Below are positions 11,885 through 23,645 of a DNA stretch of 64,000 bases, piece by piece. Location of the stretch: the NCBI GenBank assembly GCA_007115705.1, contig QXEO01000211.1, forward strand, positions 186,001 to 250,000, written 5' to 3'. Origin of the DNA: Dactylis glomerata. Its lineage: Eukaryota; Streptophyta; Magnoliopsida; Poales; Poaceae. The notes beneath the pieces were generated by a model. It searched no databases, had not been told where the DNA came from, and worked only from the letters and a program-made list of their open reading frames with translations. Position 1 is the stretch's first letter. Each line of letters starts with the position of its first letter. The position numbers and the translations under genes were made by a program.

Positions 11885-13917
11885 ACAAACGTAATCAAGT
11901 TCTCTAGCACCTTCAATACCGCGCCATCACTCACACATATTGAAATTACAATTGTGTTATTTGAGTAAAGTGTGATACATCTCAATCATAGTTTCTACTT
12001 TTGCCAATGTGGTGTTGTTATAATCTATACCTTAGCACATGATCATATTCCATGTATCCAATAGAATCCTTGAGCCATATACTCAAATATCACTCATTCA
12101 TGTTCAATCCTTTGCTCACTTAATCTTGATCACATGTATTGAAACTATTCAAATTGCAAATGAGTTAATTGAGTAATTCAATGTTTCATAAATCCCTACA
12201 TTGTACCTAAGTGTAATATATGCTATTTAAGAATAATTGTTGTCACATTTATTCAATAGTATTGCTATTGCACTATTCGACACTTATGTGATCTAATTCA
12301 CATGAGTCATCCAAGTTCTAATCATGCCTTGGTAAAGCCTAAAGACAACATCAATTATGTCTTGCTTAGCCAATTCTCTCCAATCATTTTGACGTTTCTA
12401 GCTAAGCTCTCAAGTTCATATCTCACAATCCACAATTCTTTTGCCATATCTCCTCTGTCACAATATCTTGAGAAATCTAAATTGTTAAGCAAACTCCTTT
12501 TTAATTGTTGTCTTGTTTGATTGTGTTTGTGTTTGTATTGTATGTTTATATTGTGTTATTTTTGTGCTATAGCTTTGTACAAAGAGCTACGTGTTTTGTT
12601 GAGAGAACTGAAAGATCTTGGACTACACAAAGGCAAGTGACACACATATCTTCTACCTACTTTTACTACTGCATTAGTGTTTTCATTAGTATGCATGATA
12701 GGTGGAATATTCAACTGTTTTACAAAATACTAGATCCTAGTAGTGTGTAGCCAACCTCAAACACCACCTGATAGGATGCCAAATACTTTGAAAAATATTG
12801 ATGCTATGCTATGTTCACCTTCTCAAAGTTGTCTTGTGAATAAATTAACAACTTCAACTAAAATGAACTACCTGGGTGGATTGGTTTGATAAGATGAGGC
12901 GAAGAAGGTGGGTCCTGGGGCACATGCCAGGAAGGATGTGTACTCAGAATACTGCTCGGGCATGCCACTCAGGATTAAAGGGATTACTATGGCTTTCATG
13001 TTTTAGAGTACTTCCAGTGCAGCCTTATGACACTATGGGCTCTGTCTTGATTGAGTAGGATTAAGGGTTCAGCCATGGGTACAGACAGAGAGTGGTAGCA
13101 AAATATAGGGGGCACGGTCAGATCCGTTTGGTTGAATGCTTCTTCTGAAAGGTCTTGTCTTATTTTATTCTTTGAGGTAAAATAAGTCTTAAGGTGAAAG
13201 TTCACAACCCCTGCAGGGTGTCAAAATCTAAGTGTTTAGCCGTGTCCTCGGTTATGGAAAATTGAGTCTCCAAGTCATGGAATGTACAAAAGAATCTCGT
13301 CACCGTTTCTGAATGATTTAAAACTTGACTAGAAACCTTAGGCAGGAGCTCAGGATCATCCCCTTCAAAAGGTGTGGTTTCCTGGTTGTTCCAACTTTGT
13401 TGAGTTGCGCCCAGAACTAAATACCGGCCAGTATATAATGTATGGGGGTTATCTTGACCCTTATAAACTAAAATTTTGAAAAAAAGTTTTGAAAAGTTTT
13501 ATAGGATAAAATTGGCTTTATGCAAATTAGCTTATGAGATCCACCAGCCAAATATCATATAGTATAGTCTTCTCACAAATGCCACCAAATATGTGTCATT
13601 TGCCAGTACATTGTTGTACTGACCCCTTTGGGCTGCCTATTTAAACGTGCAGGTTTTTTGGATGAGGAACGTTTAGTAGGATCTCGAGTCTACATTCCAA
13701 CATGTTTGCCTGTGGCACGTGATAAAGATGGAGGCTCATTGCTACTGTGCTTTATGCTGTGTACTAGTAAGGTTGAAGACCTAAGTATCTGGATTTACGT
13801 TGTAATATTTGATACTATTGCAATGATTACTATATTTTGTACTGTGGTGCTGTAAGTGATCCAGGGAGTAGCAATTAACACATGAGTTCTGCCTTTAGAA
13901 AAAGGTAGGGCGCTACA
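11885..13917 (+). repeat. Partial 5' LTR of element H
   Basis: The right end (CGCTACA) is fixed by the PBS four bases later. The sequence aligns over about 2 kb, inverted, with 41145-43300. The left end is cut by element G. The short ORFs within show no domain, and the segment is AT-rich. Confidence 0.72.
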
Positions 13918-13920
13918 AAG

Positions 13921-13932
13921 TGGTATCAGAGC
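13921..13932 (+). other. Primer-binding site of H (tRNA-iMet)
   Basis: TGGTATCAGAGC is the standard plant initiator-Met tRNA PBS and lies 3 nt after the LTR end. This sets H on the plus strand and separates it from the tRNA-Lys, -Arg and -Asp primed elements in the window. Confidence 0.9.
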
Positions 13933-14124
13933 ATAGTGTTACCTGTAGGATCGAGACCCTAGGTTTGGAATAGACTAGGAAGCCCTAGGATTCCTTTCCT
14001 CTACAAGAAAAATCTCCATTTCGGTATACATAAATAAAATTTATCTACATTCCAGTTTAACATCTCTCCTCATAAGACTTATCACATTAATTTGTTCTAC
14101 ACTACTTTGCTTTCAAAATTTTAG

Positions 14125-14416
14125 ATGACCAGCCTCCATGAATCCATCAAGAAAGGACCCGTGATGACCATGACCCTGAAGTGTGAGACTGAATTTCCCA
14201 AAGCACTGAAGAATCTCATGTTAAGCATGGGAATGCAAGGAGAAGCTGTTTACAAGGGATTTCCCGTGATGGATGAAGGTCAAGAATATTGGTGGGTACA
14301 ACTCCACCTATACAAGAAAAATGAAGATGACCACAAGAAGATGGGACTCTGGATGTTCACCAACTCCGAGATCTATACATCATTCTTTGACTCCGCAAGA
14401 TGTGCTGCATGGGCAG
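14125..14416 (+). CDS. Leader ORF of H, first part (interrupted)
   Basis: An ATG about 200 bp after the PBS opens about 97 codons until a solo LTR interrupts it at 14417. The protein part (starting MTSLHESIKK) has a Trp-Trp centre and a regular mixture of polar and hydrophobic residues. I do not recognise the domain. The sequence resumes at 28906, where a different frame encodes a coiled coil, so the ORF is frameshifted or spliced. It lies before gag, where some plant Gypsy elements carry an extra leader ORF. Confidence 0.5.
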
Positions 14417-15350
14417 TGATGCCTGGTTGATGACCAGCCCGTTGGGAACCCCAAGAGGAAGGTGTGATGAATATAGCAACAAGATTTTCCCTCAGTTAAG
14501 AAACCAAGGTATGTCGATCAGGAGAGGAGAGACAAACGACTGAAGGTGATGCTTGCAAGCTTCGCGACAGCTCCAGACAATTTATATGGCGCCTCGTCCA
14601 AGCTTTGCTTTGCGAGCAGCAACGTGGAACCTGCACACACACAACCAAATACTTTGTTCCCAACTTGCGATAAGGTTGTCAATCTCACCGGTTTGCTTGA
14701 AACAAAGGGTATGAGCGTATCGAGTGGAAAACAGTGAAAGTATGCGAGAAAAGTAAACAGTGCGAGTAAAGTAAACAGGTGATAGCAATATGATGGAAAT
14801 AGGACCGGGGTCCACAGTTCACTAGTGGTGTCTCTCCATAAGATAAAATAACACATGCTGGGTAAACATATTACAGTTGGGCAATTGATAGAATAAAGAT
14901 AAACGTGATATGTCAAGAAGATCACTATGCGATTTACTCTGGGCATTACAACAAAATACATAGACTGCCATCCAACTGCATCTATGACTAATAATCCACC
15001 CACGGGGATATCGTCCGAACACCCCATGAGTATTAAGTTCTGGACAACAGATAATTGCATTAAGCAAAGTGTGTAATGTAAACAAAGCATATGCCCTTGA
15101 GCATATGAATGTTGTTTTCTCCCTAGTAGCAACAGCACATCTACAACCATAGAGGTTGTTGTCACTCCCCCAGGTTAAATAGAGGCATGAACCCACTATC
15201 GAGCATAAATACCCCCTCTTGGAGTTACTAGCAACTACTCGGCCAAGATAGCTACTAACAACGGAGAGCATGCAAGATCATAAACAACATAGAGATAACA
15301 TAAGATATATTTCAGTATAGCAACTCAATCATAACACCAATATTCATTGG

Positions 15351-15930
15351 TGTCGTGGTTTCGTCAACAGATCTGCCATAGAGGTAGGGGTATGGCGGTT
15401 TGTGGAAGGGGGTGAACACGGTGGAGCGATCCAGGACGGTGGTAGCACGAGTTTACCCAGCTTCAGATCCCGCGACGGTGGCGAGATCCTACGTGCTGCT
15501 ATAATTCACTATATGGCAACAAGTGCTCGGTTACAATGATGAGGTTGGCTGTTTCGCTATGCGATTGGCCGTAAGATTAGTCTGATGCCTCAAGGGCTGC
15601 TCCACGCCGGGCTTATAAAGGCGCCTGGCGTGGGCTACATGTTGGTACCGGAGCGGATTCAACTTGGAGTCCTAGACTAAGTCCTGCGCGTACGCTACAA
15701 GGTCACCTGCCATGGGCCGTCATCCGGATCCGCCATAAGCTCGCCGCTAGTAGCCCGCCATGGACCTGTCTCCGGATCCGCCATAAGCGCATGCGTCCAG
15801 TACCGCCGTGCCAACTTCAGCAACTGGGCCGCCCGGTATGGCGAATCCGCCATACCACCCCTGATGGGCCACCCTGGCCTGCTGATTTAGGACTACGTCG
15901 CTGGTATACTTATTTGGTATATCCCCAACA
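15351..15930 (-). repeat. 3' LTR of element B
   Basis: It ends TGTCGTGG..CCCCAACA as read on the plus strand. The polypurine tract, GGGGGCTAC on the minus strand, is at 15931-15939. A perfect short palindrome built of TATGGCG and CGCCATA lies at about 15838-15857. Confidence 0.95.
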
Positions 15931-16302
15931 GTAGCCCCCAGGGAACTTCAAGATTGCCATCTACATCCGCCATGCTTGTTCTTGATAAGTCATTTCCGCC
16001 ATAGCTCTTCTTCGCTGGGATGGCGGTTATCTTGATGTTCCTTTTTTCCATCTATCAATCCGCCGTAAATAACGGATCAAGCGACGTAGTTATCTTAGCG
16101 AGATTTTCGGGATCCAGTGGATCATACCGTTGAAATCCGCCATAAATTTTGGCACACGGTTCCTTCTAGGGCAAGATTTACAGTGCTCGCACTGTTTTCA
16201 CCAAGTTACTTCTTTACCCTTGGACACGTGTCGGCAGTTTAGGGTTTCTGCGATCAGGATGAGCGGTGGTGATGGCGGGCACGAATCTCAAGGCCCGGGG
16301 TC

Positions 16303-16310
16303 TATATATA
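16303..16310 (+). promoter_or_regulatory. TATA box of the antisense gene of B
   Basis: TATATATA sits in a GC-rich context 163 bp before the ATG at 16473. It gives the antisense gene a promoter of its own, in the direction opposite to the element transcript. Inferred from sequence only. Confidence 0.6.
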
Positions 16311-16472
16311 CCCCGGCCTCTCACCCCCGGCCGGTCACCCCTCATTCTCCCCCGTCGCTCTCTCTCTCTTCAGCGCCACCACGAGAGCTTCGCTATCTCC
16401 GGCGAGCCACCGCGGAAAACCTCGCCGCCGGTAGCATTTTTCGCCGGAGAAACCTTCCCTCCGCCTGACGCC

Positions 16473-19400
16473 ATGAACTCCGAATCACCGACCCGCCACT
16501 ATTGCGATGCTGAGGAGGAAGACTCTCCTCTGCAACAGTCAGTCCAGGGAGATCATCCTAGGATGGCGGATTTGGATCCGGAGGACAACATGTCCGAAGC
16601 TGAAGAGGAGATGGCGGGTGCAAACCCAGATGACCCCGCAGCAGATGGCGAGGTTGAGGAAGAGGAAGCTGAGGACGAAGAAGAACAGATTCCCTAGAAC
16701 CTCCACGGGTACTGGCAGAAATCCAACGTCAAGGACTCTGACGTCCAAATTATGGAAGGCGAGGGCACTGTGGCTCCTCAAGCTGAGTCGAGATGGCGGA
16801 CTGACTTCAAGGCCCCAGTGCCTCTTCCTAACCCCTCCGAAATCGTGATGCTCAAATTTCACGTGGAGAGGGGTCTTAGTATGCCTCCATCTCTTTTCTT
16901 CACGAATCTTCTGAAGTACTATGGACTGCAGCTCCACCACATATCACCAAACAGCTTGGTGTCTGTGGCGGGTTACGCAGCTTTATGCGAGGGATACCTT
17001 GGGATCCACCCCAGGGTGGACCTCTTCCAACTTTTCTTCTCCGTGCGGCCCAATTATGAAGATGACGGATCTCTTCGAACCTGCGGGACAATTTGCTTTC
17101 TTCCGCGAAGGTCGAAAGAATACCCCTTCATCATGCCACTGGATTCCGCCATAGGATGGAGAGGGTCCTGGTTCTATATGGCGGACAAGCCTGCGCCATC
17201 TCAAGCCCGCGGCCTTCCTCCATTCAAGAACGTCGCTGCTGAGTCCCGCGACACCTGGACAGCTGTAAACGACGAATCCGCCACTCCCTATGTCAAACTC
17301 CTGGCTCGGCGGATTGCCAAGCTATCTGTGGATGGCTTGAAGGGAATCGACACCATCAACTGCTGGATATCCCGGCGGATTCAGCCGCTGCAACACCGTG
17401 ATCGCCTGATGCACGAGTATACTGGTGTAAATGATGGCATGCGTTGTTCAGACCAGGGGCTAGACCCTAAAGTGGTCGAGAAGCGCATCCGTTCCCTGAT
17501 GAAGTCTCCCAGGAAGAAACCTTTGAAGTTCGGCATGGCTATGTTCGAGAATGGCACCTGTCCTTCGGTAAGTTCCCTTTCCGCCATAATACTGTACAGT
17601 ATCTTTATATTTTATAGGACATAACATTTTTCTTATTACCAGCTCAAATCGCTTGGCCCTGCTCACTTCGCCCATCCCCTTCACCGTTCCAACCTCAAAT
17701 CTGCCGCCAAGGAGGAAGTTGTTCACTCTAGCGGAAACAAAGAGGAGATGGCGGGGAATGTGGAGGATACAGCCCACACGACCCAAGAGAAGGCGGTTTC
17801 CAAGAAACGGGGCGGTAGCGGAAAAACTCGCGGAGGTAGCGGGAAATCTGCTGATTCCCGTCGTTTCGAAGCTCAACGCAGGGCGGAGCTCGAAACGCCA
17901 TCCGAGAGTACCGCTACCATCAATCTGCCCAAATCAAGGTAATCTTTGGACACCCTTCATTGTTTTGCTGCTTTCCATTTCTAATCCCTTTTCTCTTAGA
18001 AGAAAGAAGCCTACTGTCAAAGAGCCGTCCTCCAAGCGAGCCAAGCCCTCCCCTGCGACTATCCCGCTCACCCCTGATGCACCAACTCCCTCCGTTCGTA
18101 TCGATATTGATATGGAGGATGCTGGTGGTCAGTTTGACCCAATGCCAGAAATCAACCCAACGACTGAAGCTGCGGCTAATGATGTCGTCCAAAGCGAAAA
18201 AGCTTCTGGCTCTCAGGGTCAAGTGGCGGATACTCCGTCTGGGGGCAGCTCATACTGGAGACAAAAGCAACTTGAGGTCGTCAATCTTATTTCTAGCCAG
18301 GAAGATGCCAGCAACCAGCTGTCCAGCGGCATTGCCGCTTTTGTTGAGAAAACATCAACTATGAAGAAGGTATGCACTCCCAGTAGCCCCCGAGCGCCAT
18401 GGCGGATTCGCAAATTTAATCCGCTATGGGGCTCCAAAGTTGACTTCTGTAAGTTTTTGAATAACTTAGCCCTCGAGCGCTGGTAGTTCACACAGTGCTC
18501 TATAGAGAACTTAATTTTTATACTGAGTAGCCCCCGAGCGTTATGGCGGATAATTATCCACCATAAAGCCCTTAGAAGACAAAAGATCAGCATAAGTAGC
18601 CCCCGAGCATCATGGCGGATAATCCTTCATCATGATGCTCTAAGAGTGACTAAAAAAGAATCAGTGAGTAGCCCCCGAGCGTTATGGCGGATTCACATCC
18701 GGCATAAAGCTCTAAGATTGACTAACACTTCAAATTTTGCCAGAATTACAAGAAGGTGGTGGAGGACCTGGTCCAGGTCGTCAGCTCGCAGGAGAAGGAG
18801 CTGGCGGAGAAAGGCGCTCTTGTGGCAGATTTGCGGCAGCAGCTTGAGAATAGCGGTAATCTACCTTAAGTTTCCTTTATGCTTACTCAATCAATGCTGA
18901 GCTGACAAGACTCCGCCATGCAGACGCTGCCAAGCTCAAGTCCACACTTGAGGGGATGAAGAAAGGCCATGCCATTGCGATGGATGGGCTGAATGAACAG
19001 CTCCGGAAATCGCTGGCTGAAAACGCCACCCTCGAGAGGCAGCTGAAGGACCATGAGAACCAGGGCAAGAAGAAGGACAAGGAGATAGCGGATCTCCGCA
19101 AAGCCGCCGCTGACTTTGAGAAGCGGCGTGAAGGCTTTAACGAGCTCCTCCATCACTTCCAGGACAACTTGCTAGGTACCACTTCTTATAACGTAAAGGT
19201 TTTCACTTTCCGCTATGCAGTCCATGACACATCTTCTTCTTTCCGCCATGCAGCTTCCTTGGGGCAAAGCGAGATGGACACCGCTGAGGGCTTGCGCATG
19301 GCCACCGACGCAGCGAGGAAGGAGCTTGATGGCCTTCTCAGCGCTGGTCGCCAAGCGTGCGGGAGCCTGCAGATAGCGGGTTCTTCCAACCTTTCTGCCA

Positions 19401-19768
19401 TCGCGCTCACACAGAAGCTACTGCTGGTGCCAGGGCTAGTGGCGGACTGGAAGCTGTCCTCTGCTCGGGGTGGTGCCAGGACAGCGCTGACCTTGGCGAA
19501 GGCCCACTATCCCGAGATGGACCTGGACCAGCTCACCTCCGGCATCCCTGAGAGCGGCGAGGACGGCGCGCCGGTGGACGAGGCCGCCATCCGGCAGAGC
19601 GTGCTGGGATACGATCAACTGTGCGCCCTTGGCACTCAGTTGAACGTATACTATGAAGCATACAAGCTGCCAGGGTCGCCAAGCCAAGCTTCGGAATCCG
19701 CCTCCGCGGCTACAGCAGGTGGTGATGGCGGCGATGAGGTGTCCTCCAAGATTCCGCCATCTTCGTGA
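16473..19768 (+). CDS. Spliced antisense gene of B ('putative gypsy type transposon' class)
   Basis: Six exons can be placed: 16473-17567, 17643-17938, 18000-18369, 18744-18855, 18924-19175 and 19254-19768. All five introns have GT..AG ends and the joined length (2640 nt) stays in frame to the stop, giving about 879 codons. One in-frame TAG (codon 75, 16695-16697) interrupts it and looks like a CAG change. The order is: acidic Asp/Glu-rich N-terminus; the conserved gypsy-type antisense domain (HHISPNSL, ALCEGYLGIHP, then a WRGSWFYM block) near residues 95-330; a Lys/Ser-rich linker; a coiled coil in exons 4-5; a C-terminal domain with a WKLSSARGGARTAL segment. The family belongs to Tat-lineage elements and its role is unknown. 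It ends 650 bp from the convergent pol gene. Confidence 0.75.
18370..18743 (+). repeat. About 71-bp hairpin minisatellite in intron 3 of the antisense gene
   Basis: The motif AGTAGCCCCCGAGCG starts at 18382, 18526, 18595 (last base differs) and 18667, with a degenerate unit near 18460, so the period is about 69-72 bp. In each unit it is followed by ATGGCGGAT and then a near-complement (ATCC.CCATAAAGC), so each unit can fold. The minus-strand reading of the motif contains GGGGGCTACT, matching the polypurine tract next to the 3' LTR. Confidence 0.75.
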
Positions 19769-20417
19769 GATGTGCCCTGCGATATGGCAGGAAAAAATAC
19801 TTTGCATTAATTTGGCCCCTGAGTGGGTCTGTAATCTTAAACTTAAACTGCGTGTGATGTGTCCGCACTGTGACTGATCTGCTTGTGGCGGATCAGTGGA
19901 ATGCTTGTGAACTTTTGCAGTTTATTTTTTTTATGAAGTGGTTTAATTGCGCGAAGAAACTGCCAGGCCTAGTTTTATGCAACTTGCAGTTTTTGCCATG
20001 CCCAAAAAACAACACTTAAAATTTTTCACGCGTAGGATTATGCGATCCGCCATCCGGCTCTCTGTGCTTGACTTTTCGTGAGATGGCGGAATCTTCGCAC
20101 GAACAATCCGCTAGGGCGACGATACTTAATAGCAACCGTCCAGAACCCTGAGCAGATGGCGACTTAGATCGTCAAAAAGTCACTACTCTGGAATCCACAC
20201 AAAGAACATCGAATGAAGATCAAAACATAAAAAAGCTACGCGGACCGCTTATGGCGGATTTAAAAGAGACGCAAGTGCAAAGCACAATTGCGCAAAAGGT
20301 TCTATACGATCTAAATGAACAATAAAGGAGGTAAAAGACTCAGAAGAAATCAAGAGTGAACCAAATGCTTTATTTCATTGATCATATAGAGGTGCCTGTT
20401 ACATAGCTAGAGAAGTG
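19769..20417. other. Convergent intergenic segment of B
   Basis: This lies between the stop of the plus-strand antisense gene and the stop of minus-strand pol. It has no coding domain and several copies of the ATGGCGGA / TCCGCCAT word. Transcripts from both sides probably end here. Confidence 0.6.
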
Positions 20418-23400
20418 CTAAGTGTAGAAAGGACGTAGCTGTGCGATGTTCCATGGACGATCTGTCTCGTCGTAGATATCGTCAGGGTCTCTTCGTTTGC
20501 GTTTCTTACTTGGTCGCTTATCTAGCTCGCGAATATCAATGAGGTAGTAGGAACCATTTAGTAGAGCTTTGCTGATGACGAAGGGTCCTTCCCAAGGCGG
20601 GGATAGCTTATGGGACTTCTGCTGCTTGAGGCGTAGCACCAGGTCGCCCTCTTTGAACGAGCGTTGGCGAACTCGCCTGCTGTGATAGCGGCGGAGATTC
20701 TGCTGGTAGATGGCGGATCTCTGGGCTGCTAGGTCTCGTTCTTCTTCCAGCAGGTCCACAGATAGTTGTCTGGACGCTTCTGCATCTTCTTCCTTGTAGG
20801 CCTCTACTCTTGGAGAATCGTACTGAACATCACTTGGCAAGATTGCCTCTGCTCCGTAGACTAAGAAGAAAGGGGTAAGGCCGGTTGATCTGTTTGGCGT
20901 GGTCCGTAGACTCCATAGTACAGATGGCAACTCCTCTGCCCAGGCTCCAGCTGCTCTATGTAGCGGTGCTTCTAGGCGTGGCTTGATCCCTGACATGATT
21001 AGTCCGTTGGTCCGCTCAACTTGGCCATTAGACTGTGGATGTGCCACAGATGCTAGGTCAAGGCGGATTCCGTTGTGATGGCAGTATTCCTCAACTTCTC
21101 CCTGAGACAAGTTTGTGCCATTATTGGTGATGATGCTGTGTGGGATGCCGAATCTGACCACAATGTCCTTGACGAACTTTAGGGTGGTTTTGCCATCAAG
21201 TTTTCTGATGGGCTTAGCTTCCACCCACTTCGTGAATTTTTCTACCGCTACCAAAAGGTGCGTAAATCCCGAAGGTGCTGTTTTTAGCGGACCCACCATG
21301 TCCAGCCCCCAGACTGCAAAAGGCCAAGTTATAGGGATCGTATGCAGTGCTGTGGCGGGCATATGGGTTTGCTTGGAGTACATCTGGCAACCATGGCAGA
21401 GCTCCACAATGCGGTCTGCATCTGTCTTGGCCGTTGGCCAGTAGAACCCATGGCGGAATGCTTTAGCTACTAGGGATCTGGCGGTGGCGTGATGCCCACA
21501 TTTGCCTTCATGGATCTCTCTTAGTATTTCGATTCCATCCACATGGGATATGCATTTCATGAAAACTCCCGAGGTGCTTCGTTTGTAGAGTTGGCCATCT
21601 ATGATGGTGTACGCTTTGACTCTACGCTCGATTTGTCTTTTCTGGACTTCGTCTTCAGGAAGTTTCTTGCTCGTCAGATATTCCAGGAAGGGCTCTGCCC
21701 ATGGCGGATTGCTAGGCAAAACCGCCATAACAGGGGAGCTCGCTATCTCCGGATTTTCTGGATCCACCATCTTAACTGATGGTATGCGCAGATGCTCGAG
21801 GAATACGTCTGGCGGAACTGCCTTACGGCTGGATCCCAGTTTGGACAAGGTATCGGCCGCCATGTTATCTTCTCGCCGTACATGCTTTATGTCGTAGCCG
21901 AGGAAAGTTTTGGCCATCTCGTCCACTTCGTCCCTGTATGCCGCCATTACTTCATTCCGAGCTTTATATGTGCCAGCCACCTGCTGAGCCACAAGGTCAG
22001 AGTCTCCACAGCACATGATGTGTTGTACACCGATCTCCTTTGCGACACGTAGCCCGTGTAGTAGCGCTTCATATTCCGCGATGTTGTTGGTGGTGGGGAA
22101 GTGAATCTGGAGAACGTAGCTTAGCTCATCTCCCTTAGGAGATTTGAGTGTCACTCCAGCCCCCGAGCCGTGTAGCAACTTTGAGCCATCGAAGTGCATC
22201 ACCCAATGTTCTGGCTCTGGGACGGGCGTAGTTTCCTGCGCTTCCTTCCAATCCGCCATAAACTCCGCCAAAGCTTGAGACTTGATGGCGGTGCGAGGCT
22301 TGTAGTCGATGTCGAAAGATGCCAATTCAATGCCCCACTTCGTAACTCGTCCTGTTGCGTCGCTGTTGTTGATGATGTCCTTCAGTGGGGCTTTGCTCAC
22401 CACTGTGATCTTATGGTCATAGAAGTAATGCCTTAACTTACGAGAAGCTAGGAAAACTCCGTATGCCAATTTTTGGTAGTGAGGGTAGCGCTGCTTGGAT
22501 TCCGTCAGGACCTCGCTGACATAGTAGACTAGTCGCTGTACGCCGTACTCCTGCGCTTCTTCCTTACGCTCTACCACGATGACGATGCTGACTACCCTAT
22601 TGGTTGCCGCCATGTATAGTAACATGGGTTCCTGGTCTTCGGGTGCTGCTAGGACTGGTGCAGTGGATAACACTCTCTTCAGATCCTTAAGTGCAGCGTC
22701 TGCCTCGTCGGTCCAGACGAATTCGTCTGATTTCTTCATCAGCTTGTAGAGTGGCAAAGCCTTCTCGCCAAGACGACTGATGAATCTGCTCACTGCTGCC
22801 ACGCAGCCTATGAGTCTCTGCACGTCTTTTAGGTCGATGGGCCGGGAGATGTCGAGGATTGCCTTGATCTTCTCCGGGTTAACCTCAATTCCGCGGTGGG
22901 AGACGATGAATCCTAGGAGTTGTCCAGCTGGGACCCCGGAGACGCACTTCGTTGGGTTAAGCATCATGTTGTACTTCCTGAGATTGTCAAAGGTCTCTTG
23001 CAAATCCGCTATAAGGCCATCTTGCTTCTTGGACATAACTGCGATGTCGTCCACGTATGCGTGGATGTTTCGTCCGATTTGATCCGCCAGGCACTTTTGC
23101 ATAGTGCGCTGATATGTTGCTCCTGCGTTTTTCAGACCGAATGGCATTGTGACATAGCAATATGTGCCATAAGGTGTTACGAACGACGTAGCGAGCTGAT
23201 TGGACTTTTTCATCTTGATCTGGTGGTATCCGGAGTAGGCATCTAAGAAACACAGTAGCTCCGATCCCGCCGTCGAGTCAATGACTTGGTCAATGCGAGG
23301 CAAGGGAAAAGGGTCTTTTGGACATGCTTTGTTCAGGCCAGTGTAATCTACACACATGCGCAGAACTTTTGTGTTTTTCTTAGGAACTAGCACCGGATTC

Positions 23401-23642
23401 GCCACCCACTTGGTATGTATCACTTCCTTGATGAAGCCTGCTTTCAACAGCTTGGAAATTTCCTTTGCTATGGCGCGGCGTTTTTCATCTCCGAAGCGTC
23501 TCATGGCTTGTCTTACTGGCTTTGAGCCAGGAATTATCTGCAGAGCGTGCTCGGCGAGTTCCCTGGGTACACCCGTCATGTCAGATGGCTGCCATGCGAA
23601 GATGTCCCGGTTCTCACGGAGGAACTCGACGAGCGCGCTTTC
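20418..23642 (-). CDS. pol: Pol of B: RT, RNase H, archaeal-type RNase H, integrase
   Basis: An uninterrupted frame follows the UAG at 23643; its first Met is at 23579 (1053 aa from there). RT has FLDAYSG near residue 112 and YVDD at 175-178. The first RNase H is degenerate (YMAAT where an active enzyme has an Asp). A second, archaeal-type RNase H starts near residue 460 (HFDGS, AEYEALL, GDSDLV), the hallmark of the Tat lineage. Integrase has the HH..CC zinc region, the first Asp in WGLDMVGP (about residue 756) and Glu in NGQVERTN, but the second catalytic Asp is Asn (ITNNGT, codon 21123-21125). The C-terminus ends in the usual chromo-less SH3-like tail. Made presumably as Gag-Pro-Pol by readthrough. 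Confidence 0.92.
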   Translation of the reverse strand, partial: ESALVEFLRENRDIFAWQPSDMTGVPRELAEHALQIIPGSKPVRQAMRRFGDEKRRAIAKEISKLLKAGFIKEVIHTKWVANPVLVPKKNTKVLRMCVDYTGLNKACPKDPFPLPRIDQVIDSTAGSELLCFLDAYSGYHQIKMKKSNQLATSFVTPYGTYCYVTMPFGLKNAGATYQRTMQKCLADQIGRNIHAYVDDIAVMSKKQDGLIADLQETFDNLRKYNMMLNPTKCVSGVPAGQLLGFIVSHRGIEVNPEKIKAILDISRPIDLKDVQRLIGCVAAVSRFISRLGEKALPLYKLMKKSDEFVWTDEADAALKDLKRVLSTAPVLAAPEDQEPMLLYMAATNRVVSIVIVVERKEEAQEYGVQRLVYYVSEVLTESKQRYPHYQKLAYGVFLASRKLRHYFYDHKITVVSKAPLKDIINNSDATGRVTKWGIELASFDIDYKPRTAIKSQALAEFMADWKEAQETTPVPEPEHWVMHFDGSKLLHGSGAGVTLKSPKGDELSYVLQIHFPTTNNIAEYEALLHGLRVAKEIGVQHIMCCGDSDLVAQQVAGTYKARNEVMAAYRDEVDEMAKTFLGYDIKHVRREDNMAADTLSKLGSSRKAVPPDVFLEHLRIPSVKMVDPENPEIASSPVMAVLPSNPPWAEPFLEYLTSKKLPEDEVQKRQIERRVKAYTIIDGQLYKRSTSGVFMKCISHVDGIEILREIHEGKCGHHATARSLVAKAFRHGFYWPTAKTDADRIVELCHGCQMYSKQTHMPATALHTIPITWPFAVWGLDMVGPLKTAPSGFTHLLVAVEKFTKWVEAKPIRKLDGKTTLKFVKDIVVRFGIPHSIITNNGTNLSQGEVEEYCHHNGIRLDLASVAHPQSNGQVERTNGLIMSGIKPRLEAPLHRAAGAWAEELPSVLWSLRTTPNRSTGLTPFFLVYGAEAILPSDVQYDSPRVEAYKEEDAEASRQLSVDLLEEERDLAAQRSAIYQQNLRRYHSRRVRQRSFKEGDLVLRLKQQKSHKLSPPWEGPFVISKALLNGSYYLIDIRELDKRPSKKRKRRDPDDIYDETDRPWNIAQLRPFYT

Positions 23643-23645
23643 CTA
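23643..23645 (-). promoter_or_regulatory. In-frame UAG between protease and RT of B (candidate readthrough site)
   Basis: The UAG is in frame with both the upstream Gag-protease and downstream pol. The local sequence (CCCCCAAG-UAG-GAAAGCGCG) is almost the same as in elements J and K, which belong to another family. No slippery heptamer or frame change is needed. Confidence 0.7.

Noticed and set aside
13628..13855. 75-aa ORF in the H LTR as a host gene
   Set aside because: Within an LTR that is repeated inverted at 41145-43300, where the frame is not kept.
18370..18743. CRISPR-like array
   Set aside because: Units are whole imperfect tandem repeats with no unique spacers, in a plant retrotransposon intron.
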